Part shown: positions 32,075-38,013 of the stretch, one piece after another
Layout of the letters: every line of letters begins with the position of its first letter
Numbering within the stretch: the first letter of the stretch is position 1
From: an uncultured Saprospiraceae bacterium
Lineage (GTDB): Bacteria > Bacteroidota > Bacteroidia > Chitinophagales > Saprospiraceae
DNA: 38,013 bases
Direction: 5' to 3'
Assembly (NCBI GenBank): GCA_937973945.1
Contig: CALJIY010000208.1
Span: 1 to 38,013, forward strand
Position numbers and translations under genes: made by a program
The notes under the pieces: generated by a model
What the model saw: the letters and a program-made list of their open reading frames with translations, nothing else
What the model was told of the DNA's origin: nothing
Databases searched by the model: none

Positions 32075-32468
32075 CACAGATATGTTTACTGTTTTTAGAG
32101 ATAAAACTGTCGGAACCAATGACTTTTAAAAACTAGTTCTCAGAACCTCACACTACAAATTTTCGCCACTAAACTACATTCTTAAACAACTTCTGTATTA
32201 AAAATACCTGTAGTGCTTATTTAATTGCCTGTTTCTTTAATATTTAACTTAAAATTAAGGAAGTTTTGCGTCAGATTGATCCAGTAAATTTATGGACTAA
32301 GATTATTTCGACTAAAAAATAATTTCTTTATTCAAAAAAGGAACTATGTCACATTTTCGCATACTCAAGTATGTTTATAGTTTAATATTTCTACAAATTG
32401 CTACTTCTTCCCCGTAAGACATTTTCCCCGTATTAATCAACTTAATCAGCGATCTACAAAGCAGGCTT
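32075..32468. other. Divergent intergenic region, nothing recognised
   Basis: A 394-bp AT-rich gap between two divergent genes. I found no complete TTTG/TAnnTTTG pair, no convincing small gene and no repeat-family copy. A short inverted sequence, CATACTCAAGTATG (32358-32371), is the only symmetrical element noticed. Confidence 0.5.
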
Positions 32469-33143
32469 ATGAAAAGGAAACTAATGTTAACGCTCGCCTC
32501 CCTAGTAATCATTACCGCATATACGTATGCGGCAGTAGTATATTCTACTCCATTAAAAGGTAAGGAACTGGCAATGGGGAATTTGTTACAATGGGAAACT
32601 TCCTACGAAACGAATACAGATATCTTTATTATTGAAAAATCTACAGATGGTATTACTTTTAAGAATATCGGATCTATTGATGCTTCAGGAGATACCAATG
32701 ACGAAAAAGCTTATCGCTACTTAGATACTAGTTTAGGAATGACTAAAAGTTATTACCGTTTGAAGGTAGTAGACCAAGATGGTACTTCCAGCTATTCACA
32801 AGTAACTACCATTAATAAATTAAAGCCAAACCAGTTTTCTGTTGTAGCTTATAGCTCTGCATTAGCTGATAAATCTTTTGATATTTCTATTGATGCCTTA
32901 TCAGAAGGTCAATTAGAATTTGAATTGGTTAGTTATCAAGGAGAGTTAGTCTATACAGATTTCCAATTCTTATATCCAGGTTTGAATGAATTACAAGTAA
33001 GTTTGGAGGATGCAACCGAAGGTATTTACAAAGTAAAGCTAAGAGTAGGCGAGGAAGAAGAAGTATTAGTGATTCAGAAAGCGGGTGACGAGTTAGCAAA
33101 AAAAGTAAACATGGCATCTACTAAGAAAATTGGTAGACACTAA
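32469..33143 (+). CDS. Secreted protein with a fibronectin-like domain and a T9SS-like C-terminal domain
   Basis: A 224-residue exported protein with a signal peptide (about 1-21). Residues 38-115 (NLLQWETSYETNTDIFIIEKS-type start, then YYRLKVVDQDGTSSYS) match the domain that stands just before type IX sorting domains in many Bacteroidota cargo proteins. Residues 120-204 look like a degenerate sorting domain (LEFELVSYQGELVYTD, EGIYKVKLRVGEE, VLVIQK). About 20 basic residues (AGDELAKKVNMASTKKIGRH) extend past it, which is unusual, since sorting domains normally end the protein. No large enzymatic domain precedes it. It may be a remnant or small adhesin. Confidence 0.75.
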   Translation: MKRKLMLTLASLVIITAYTYAAVVYSTPLKGKELAMGNLLQWETSYETNTDIFIIEKSTDGITFKNIGSIDASGDTNDEKAYRYLDTSLGMTKSYYRLKVVDQDGTSSYSQVTTINKLKPNQFSVVAYSSALADKSFDISIDALSEGQLEFELVSYQGELVYTDFQFLYPGLNELQVSLEDATEGIYKVKLRVGEEEEVLVIQKAGDELAKKVNMASTKKIGRH

Positions 33144-33150
33144 TTATAAT

Positions 33151-33467
33151 AGAAGTCAGAAGTCAGAAGTCAGAAGTCAGAAGTCAGAAGTCAGAAGTCA
33201 GAACGCTTCGCTGTCAGATTTGAGAAGTTGACTTAGACTTTTGGGCTATACTTAACTGCCCTGTTCTTTTATGCAGGGGAGGGAGGAGGAGAGTTACTTA
33301 ATCATGTAGCTCTCCTTCTCTTTGTTAGGCTAAACTACTAGACATTTAGCAATCAGATCGCTACACTGTCAGATTGCTATCAACTATTACAAACATCAGG
33401 TTGTCAACATCATAAGTCTGACATCTGACAGTCCTGTAAGGACGATCTGACATCTGACATCTGAATT
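33151..33467. repeat. AGTCAGA-type element with seven perfect tandem heptamers, enclosing a terminator
   Basis: AAGTCAG is repeated seven times without error at 33153-33201. It is followed by the module AACGCTTCGCTGTCAGA and a degenerate core AGTTGAC (33226-33232). The right half runs from 33356 (GATCGCTACACTGTCAGA) through the core GTCAACATC (33403-33411) to CATCTGACATCTGAATTC near 33467, seven bases before the radA stop. The middle (about 33240-33350) carries the terminator hairpin of the secreted-protein gene. Confidence 0.85.
33287..33325 (+). terminator. Terminator nested between the two halves of a repeat element
   Basis: AGGAGAGTTAC (33287-33297) pairs with GTAGCTCTCCT (33306-33316) with one T-G wobble and an eight-base loop, followed by TCTCTTTGTT. 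It belongs to the secreted-protein gene ending at 33143. Confidence 0.7.
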
Positions 33468-33473
33468 CACCTA

Positions 33474-34865
33474 CTAAGGTTCAAATAATCGACGATACAA
33501 CTCTTCCATCTTTCCGATAGGAACTACATCCACTTCATATTTGTCCAAAGTCAAGCCTTTTAAATTATATTTTGAAATGTAAATTTGCTTGAATCCTAAT
33601 TTAGCGGCCTCTTGTATTCGTTGATCTATCCGACTAACTGCACGAATTTCTCCAGATAAGCCAACCTCTCCTGCAAAACAGATGGTGCTAGGAATAGCAA
33701 TATCTTCTAAGGAAGAAATTAAAGCACTCACAATAGCTAAGTCAATGGCAGGATCTACAATCTTGATCCCTCCAGCCAAATTAAGAAATACATCTTGTTG
33801 CCCATATTGGAAACCACAACGTTTTTCTAATACGGCCAGTAGCATACTCAATCTACGGAGGTCAAAACCTGTAGCAGATCGTTGCGGGGTGCCATAAACA
33901 GCCGTACTGACTAAGGCTTGGGTTTCAATGAGCATGGGACGCATGCCTTCCATTGTAGCTGCTACCGCACTGCCACTTAAATCTTCTTCGTTTTGAGATA
34001 AGAGTAATTCAGAAGGATTAGATACTTCTCGTAAGCCAGTTGCTTGCATCTCGTAAATGCCCATTTCATCAGTGGAGCCAAAACGATTTTTCTTGGTTCT
34101 TAAAATTCTGTAGGTATAATGTTGGTCCCCTTCAAATTGTAATACAGCATCTACAATATGTTCTAATAATTTAGGCCCAGCTAAAGAACCTTCCTTGGTG
34201 ATATGTCCAATTAAGAAAACAGGAATATTCGTGTCTTTTGCAAATCGCTGAAGCTCTACCGCACAATCCCTTACTTGAGAAATACTACCTGGGGCAGACT
34301 CAATATGAGGGGAAGACAAGGTTTGTATGGAATCGACAATTAATAGATCTGGTTGTGATTGCTGTGCTTGCGTCAAGATTTTACCAACGTTTGTTTCTGT
34401 TAAAATATAACAGTTATCTTGGTTCTTTCCGATTCTATCTGCCCGCATTTTGATTTGCTCTTCACTTTCTTCTCCTGAGACATAGAGCACTTTAGCAGGT
34501 ATAGACGTAGCGACCTGCAAGAGTAGAGTAGATTTTCCAATACCTGGTTGTCCACCTATTAAGATAATAGATCCTTGAACAATTCCACCGCCTAAGACCC
34601 GATTCAATTCCGAATCAGTCGTAACTAAACGAGGTTTAGTATTGGGTTTTATTTCTGGAAGAGGAATAGGCTTAGCACTACTTTTATCTTTCGCCCATAG
34701 TTTTTTCTTTTCTTCTTGTTTGGTAGGTTTAGTGATGATGTCCTCTTCATAGGTATTCCATTTTTCACATGCCGGACATTTACCGATCCATTTCGGAGAA
34801 GTAGCGCCACAATCTCCACAAATAAAAATCTTTCTTACTTTAGCCAATGTAGTTTTTTTTACCAA
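33474..34865 (-). CDS. radA: DNA repair protein RadA (Sms)
   Basis: A 463-residue RecA-like ATPase that drives branch migration in recombination repair. The N-terminal zinc finger has C16, C19, C30 and C33 (CGDCGATSPKWIGKCPAC). Walker A is GGQPGIGKST (104-113), Walker B is LLIVD (174-178), and the RadA signature KNRFG is at 259-263. The C-terminal part (about 285-463) is the Lon-protease-like domain that forms the hexamer. Length is normal. A TATCTTTG box (minus strand, 34969-34976) may be the -7 element. A repeat block sits at its 3' end. Confidence 0.97.
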   Translation of the reverse strand: MVKKTTLAKVRKIFICGDCGATSPKWIGKCPACEKWNTYEEDIITKPTKQEEKKKLWAKDKSSAKPIPLPEIKPNTKPRLVTTDSELNRVLGGGIVQGSIILIGGQPGIGKSTLLLQVATSIPAKVLYVSGEESEEQIKMRADRIGKNQDNCYILTETNVGKILTQAQQSQPDLLIVDSIQTLSSPHIESAPGSISQVRDCAVELQRFAKDTNIPVFLIGHITKEGSLAGPKLLEHIVDAVLQFEGDQHYTYRILRTKKNRFGSTDEMGIYEMQATGLREVSNPSELLLSQNEEDLSGSAVAATMEGMRPMLIETQALVSTAVYGTPQRSATGFDLRRLSMLLAVLEKRCGFQYGQQDVFLNLAGGIKIVDPAIDLAIVSALISSLEDIAIPSTICFAGEVGLSGEIRAVSRIDQRIQEAAKLGFKQIYISKYNLKGLTLDKYEVDVVPIGKMEELYRRLFEP

Positions 34866-34968
34866 TAATGTAGTTTTCTTTCAATTAAGGACTTGGACAT
34901 GATTAATTTAGAAATAGCTAAAAAGAAACCATTATAGACTAAAGATAATTGTGTCCACGTACTTATCA

Positions 34969-34976
34969 CAAAGATA
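34969..34976 (-). promoter_or_regulatory. -7 box for radA
   Basis: CAAAGATA on the plus strand is TATCTTTG on the minus strand. The predicted transcript start is about 95 bp before the radA start. No matching -33 TTTG was found. The rest of 34977-35346 is AT-rich and holds no supported gene. Confidence 0.4.
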
Positions 34977-35346
34977 TTAGTTTTTAATTGGTAGAGCGAT
35001 TCCTTATCAAATAGATTTAAAATCAAGTAGTTATTTTATGCAAAATCAAGAATGCGATAAAAATTAGATATGACAATAAAAAAAATTGTGACCTGCTTAA
35101 GTAATCTGCGTCTTAATATCGTACATTATTCATATTGATAGCTGATTTTCAAGGCTTTATGTCTTGTGTTCAAGTAGTATTGAGCCTTAGGCTTCCTATG
35201 CAGTAAGGTGAGGGAATGAATAAGAATAAGGGTTGTTTTTTAAAGATTTAGTAGGTGTACAAAACAACACAACAAGTAAAGAAAAGACTAAGTCTTTCAA
35301 GATATTTCTATATGTAGATTGTTTTCATTTGGTTTTTTGGGGTTAT

Positions 35347-35386
35347 ACGGGGTGCATCGTTTTACGATGCTGCCCCGTTTTTTTTT
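35347..35386 (+). terminator. Strong plus-strand terminator with no upstream plus-strand gene
   Basis: ACGGGGTGCATCG (35347-35359) pairs with CGATGCTGCCCCGT (35365-35378) with one bulged base, followed by nine T (35378-35386). On the minus strand, where the DksA-like gene ends 3 bp away, no T-run follows. Either it ends an unrecognised plus-strand RNA from the 34866-35346 gap, or it is a poor terminator for the DksA-like gene. Confidence 0.8.
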
Positions 35387-35388
35387 GC

Positions 35389-35721
35389 TTACCTAGCACA
35401 GCGCACACATTTTGTGCTTTCTGGCATAAACATTAATCGTTTTGCTTGGATTCCTTTCTTGCAGTATAAGCAAATACCAAATTCAGGCTTATCTACTTTA
35501 GTGAGTGCTACTTCTAAACTAGCATGTTGTTTTCTTGCAATCCGCAATGCCGCCTCTGCAACACTCTTGTTATTAATGGCATCCATTCGGCTCACCCTAC
35601 CAATTGAATTTTCTGGACTAATTGGCTTCGTTGTTTCTTCCAAAGCACTAATTTTTAACTGTGTTTCAACCAATTTTGCTTGTATATTCTCTTTTAATTC
35701 AGCTCTTTCTTCTGTTGTCAT
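35389..35721 (-). CDS. TraR/DksA-type zinc-finger protein
   Basis: A 110-residue protein with an N-terminal coiled coil (about residues 1-75) and a C4 zinc finger: C84, C87, C105 and C108 in FGICLYCKKGIQAKRLMFMPE and KCVRC. DksA-family proteins enter the RNA polymerase secondary channel and adjust transcription with ppGpp. Full DksA is about 150 residues and has two acidic tip residues in the coil; this shorter form resembles YbiI/TraR-like variants common in Bacteroidota. The coil tip here (NSIGRVSRMDAINN) keeps one Asp. Direct polymerase control is plausible but unproven. Confidence 0.88.
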   Translation of the reverse strand: MTTEERAELKENIQAKLVETQLKISALEETTKPISPENSIGRVSRMDAINNKSVAEAALRIARKQHASLEVALTKVDKPEFGICLYCKKGIQAKRLMFMPESTKCVRCAR

Positions 35722-35875
35722 ATTATACGATTATTAAAGTACTTGAAATTAACACTCATCAGATAAACCTTACCAATATTGTTGAAGAAGCAGTGTTACC
35801 CCAATCATTCTTTTCTGAAAAACCAAGCCAAAAACTATTCGTACGAATAATTAAGAAATAATAAGATGTACAACT

Positions 35876-36000
35876 ATACTTCGTTCTTTTTCCTCTAGCT
35901 ACGTTAGAAAGCCTCGTCGTACCTATAGGTATGTCTACGCCCGCCTGACCGAAGTCATTCGGGCTGGTTTTCTGCCTTGCTAGTGAAAAAAATAACTTCG
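35876..36000. repeat. Structured GC-richer block with palindrome and tetraloop hairpin
   Basis: In an otherwise AT-rich 465-bp gap (35722-36186), this block contains a perfect palindrome TACCTATAGGTA (35920-35931). Next comes a hairpin, GCCCG-CC-TGAC-CGAA-GTCA-TT-CGGGC (35939-35964), with a four-base loop. Outer arms GTTAGAAAGCC and GGCTGGTTTTCT, then CCTCTAGC and GCTAGTG, pair imperfectly. It resembles a dispersed repeat or a structured RNA. No gene fits here. Confidence 0.6.
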
Positions 36001-36186
36001 TCTATTTGCACACTTTATTAATCCCTCATTTCATAGGCAGTTCTACTATTTAAAATCGCTTACTCGTCTACAGTGGCTCGGCTTTAAGTTCTTATTGTTC
36101 TAAAAGTCTTATTTTTACCGATTACTTATCCTAAAAATACGAAATTAACTAGGTATAGTCTCTGTTGACAAAAAATACAAAACTAA

Positions 36187-37236
36187 ATGAAGAATCTAGC
36201 TCTTTTAAAAAAGATATGTCAAGTACCGGGTGCACCAGGCTTTGAACAAAAAATTCGTGCTCTAGTGATTAAAGAAGTACGCCCATTAGTAGACGAATTG
36301 AGTATTGATGCCATGGGCAATGTGATAGCTATCAAAAAAGGAAAAACAGCTAAAAAGGCAATGGTTGCTGCCCACATGGATGAGATAGGTTTTATCGTGA
36401 CGCATATAGATGAGGATGGATTTGTACGTTTTCATACCCTAGGTGGATTTGATCCAAAAACCTTAACGGCACAAAGAGTTATTATTCACGGCAAAAAAGA
36501 TGTAATGGGGGTAATGGGATCTAAGCCGATCCATATTATGAAGCCAGAAGAAAGAGGAAAAGCCATTAGGACCCAAGATTTTTTCATTGATACAGGAATG
36601 AAGAAAAAGGATGTGGAGAAATTGGTACAAGTAGGAAACCCGATTACACGAGAGCGAGCATTGATAGAGATGGGAGAATGTCTCAATAGTAAGTCTCTAG
36701 ATAATAGAATTTCTGTATTTATTTTAATTGAGGTATTACGCGCATTACAAAACAAGAAAGTTCCTTATGATATATATGGCGTTTTTACGGTACAAGAAGA
36801 GATAGGACTTCGTGGGGCGATTAGTTCTGCCCACTTGATTGATCCCGATTTTGGCTTTGGCTTGGATACCACGATTGCATTTGATGTACCAGGGTCAAAC
36901 CCGCATGAAAGAGTAACTAGTTTAGGGAAGGGAGCTGCGATTAAAATAATGGATGGTTCTACCGTATGTGACTATAGAATGGTACAATATTTAAAAGATC
37001 TAGGAACAAAGAAAAAAATTAAATGGCAACCCGAAATTTTACCAGCTGGCGGTACAGACACTGCTGCTATACAGCGTTATGGTAAACATGGAGCCATAAC
37101 TGGTGCTATATCTATTCCAACTCGTCATATCCACCAATCTATTGAAATGGTGCATAAAGAAGATGTGGTAAATTGCATCGATTTATTGCAGGCAGGTCTC
37201 GTAAATCTAAACAAGTTTGACTGGACTTTTAAGTAG
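36187..37236 (+). CDS. M42-family metallo-aminopeptidase
   Basis: A 349-residue cytoplasmic dinuclear zinc peptidase (glutamyl aminopeptidase/FrvX-like), which forms tetrahedral 12-mers that trim peptides from protein turnover. Metal ligands and catalytic residues are H63 (VAAHMDEIGF), D172 (SLDNR), E204-E205 (VQEEIGLRG), D227 (GLDTT) and H314 (PTRHIHQ). Length is normal. Some homologues are annotated as endoglucanases, which is generally an error. It has no signal peptide. The structured block 35876-36000 lies upstream. Confidence 0.95.
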   Translation: MKNLALLKKICQVPGAPGFEQKIRALVIKEVRPLVDELSIDAMGNVIAIKKGKTAKKAMVAAHMDEIGFIVTHIDEDGFVRFHTLGGFDPKTLTAQRVIIHGKKDVMGVMGSKPIHIMKPEERGKAIRTQDFFIDTGMKKKDVEKLVQVGNPITRERALIEMGECLNSKSLDNRISVFILIEVLRALQNKKVPYDIYGVFTVQEEIGLRGAISSAHLIDPDFGFGLDTTIAFDVPGSNPHERVTSLGKGAAIKIMDGSTVCDYRMVQYLKDLGTKKKIKWQPEILPAGGTDTAAIQRYGKHGAITGAISIPTRHIHQSIEMVHKEDVVNCIDLLQAGLVNLNKFDWTFK

Positions 37237-37342
37237 AAAAGTCATATATTACATTTCGTATTAATTTGATTTAAGAATAGTTAGACTATTCTACAACCAA
37301 ATTATCAAATGAAATTTTTTACAGAGAACAAACATTAATCCT

Positions 37343-37612
37343 ATGTGGCAAAAGAACAACAACCAACTGCAACGGCAGTTAGTATTCAATGATTTCACGG
37401 AAACTTTTGCATTTATGACAGAAGTTGCCATGATTGCGGAAAAGCAAAGGCATCATCCTACGTGGACCAATTTCAAGAACACTGTAGATATTAGCTTATC
37501 TACTCCTGATGCTGGTAATATTGTTACCAATAAGGATCGGGAACTAGCTGAAGCTATTGATCGGGTCTATGAAAAGTACAGTAGAGATACTAGAAGACAG
37601 ATTCGAGCCTAA
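37343..37612 (+). CDS. Pterin-4a-carbinolamine dehydratase-like protein with an altered active site
   Basis: An 89-residue protein of the PCD/DCoH/PhhB family, which dehydrates 4a-hydroxytetrahydrobiopterin. FAFMTEVAMIAEKQRHHPTW (H37, H38, P39, W41) is the first half of the active site. In active enzymes the second half reads TH-D-A-G-G; here it is STPDAGNIVT, so the third His is Pro55 and a Gly is Asn. The fold should be kept while dehydration is doubtful. A coactivator-like or other binding role, or weak residual activity, is possible. No phenylalanine hydroxylase is adjacent. A perfect 17-bp terminator follows. Confidence 0.87.
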   Translation: MWQKNNNQLQRQLVFNDFTETFAFMTEVAMIAEKQRHHPTWTNFKNTVDISLSTPDAGNIVTNKDRELAEAIDRVYEKYSRDTRRQIRA

Positions 37613-37631
37613 ACTGTTTTTCCAAAACGAT

Positions 37632-37672
37632 AAGAAGGGGATGCATTATAGTAATGCATCCCCTTCTTTTTT
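37632..37672 (+). terminator. Perfect 17-bp intrinsic terminator
   Basis: AAGAAGGGGATGCATTA (37632-37648) pairs without error with 37652-37668 around a TAG loop, followed by T-residues. It ends the pterin dehydratase-like gene. Confidence 0.95.
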
Positions 37673-37821
37673 GAAAAAGTTCAAGTGTAAAGATCAAGCC
37701 TGCCTGCGTTCCTTGGAAGGCAGGTATCAAACTCACCAATCGTTGACAACCAGATTTGTATAAAACTGCCGGTTTATTTCTGACACAGCTTATAGAACAG
37801 TCTCATGAATTTACGCTAGAA

Positions 37822-38013
37822 CTATTGCACTATATTTCCCTCATCTTCCAATACATCTTCCTCTTTCTTTCTATTTTTATACCATACAAAACCAACGACA
37901 CCTATTAATAGATAAGGAGTTAATAGCATGTATAAAATGCCACTATTCAATCCTTTTCCAGCAGAACCGCCACCTTTAAGATTACTTTCTGCAGTCATTT
38001 TACACATAGGACA
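37822..38013 (-). CDS. CPMCKM-type small membrane protein, C-terminal part (5' end outside window)
   Basis: The frame is open to the window edge and reads CPMCKMTAESNLKGGGSAGKG, a C-x2-C motif, then one hydrophobic helix (NSGILYMLLTPYLLIGVVGF) and a short charged tail (WYKNRKKEEDVLEDEG). The methionine inside the motif is not the start. Similar short exported proteins with CAMCRA/CPMCRM and one helix occur across Bacteroidota, with no known function; the cysteines might bind metal or be redox-active. Only about 63 residues are visible. Confidence 0.75.
   Translation of the reverse strand, partial: CPMCKMTAESNLKGGGSAGKGLNSGILYMLLTPYLLIGVVGFVWYKNRKKEEDVLEDEGNIVQ

Noticed and set aside
33151-33467. 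CRISPR array
   Set aside because: Units are 7 bp with no spacers, and no cas gene is present.
35233-35436. Open frame of 67 codons overlapping the DksA-like gene
   Set aside because: It runs through the terminator hairpin into the opposite strand of a recognised gene, and its composition (Cys, Phe, His) is not protein-like.

Overview
The window reads as chromosomal DNA of a Bacteroidota bacterium, most likely from the Saprospiria or a nearby lineage. The lineage is inferred from gene content and not from a marker search. Supporting signs are: AT-rich sequence; promoters of the TTTG-N19/20-TAnnTTTG type; almost no Shine-Dalgarno sequences; LytS/LytTR pairs; a DUF4271-hemD pair; many short lipoproteins; a PhoB/PhoR-like pair; and a secreted protein that looks like a type IX secretion cargo. 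I saw no tRNA, rRNA, CRISPR array, transposase or prophage block.

Layout. 1-1350: end of a LytS-type kinase and its LytTR regulator. 1434-4038: a small unusual locus with a four-helix membrane coiled-coil protein, divergent from a ribbon-helix-helix-like protein and an S24/CI-like regulator that has lost its cleavage residues. 4066-9154: a CtpA-like protease, rpsU, a LysM-CAP secreted protein and a lipoprotein. 9465-12890: a fold-type IV aminotransferase divergent from a sulfotransferase-like protein, a DUF1080 protein and a GNAT acetyltransferase. 13128-17016: an arginyltransferase-like GNAT protein, a PhoB/PhoR-like pair and lolD. 17207-22320: prfC, tsaE, an alanine dehydrogenase-like enzyme, sanA-like and tpiA. 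22321-24566: a gene-poor stretch around dapB with a promoter-to-terminator unit that holds no real ORF. 24567-28767: an aquaporin with an altered selectivity filter, a GH5 mannanase, DUF4271 and hemD. 28901-38013: uvrC, a thioredoxin lipoprotein, a lipoprotein, a secreted protein, radA, a DksA-like protein, an M42 peptidase, a pterin dehydratase-like protein and the end of a CPMCKM-type membrane protein.

Most genes are housekeeping and stand alone or in pairs. The main unexplained signal is between them. At least thirteen intergenic elements are built from imperfect 7-8 bp repeats of several unrelated types (AGTCAGA, CACRGAG, AGAGAGY, AAGTAGT). Most of those in the first, second and fourth types share one 9-bp core, GATGTTGAC, often as a facing pair GATGTTGAC...GTCAACATC. 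The elements lie mostly directly after stop codons, sometimes between the stop and the terminator. This looks like one modular repeat system with interchangeable arms. A second signal is a set of strong hairpins or promoters that belong to no visible gene (22669-23069, 24317-24437, 35347-35386, 35876-36000) and may mark small RNAs.
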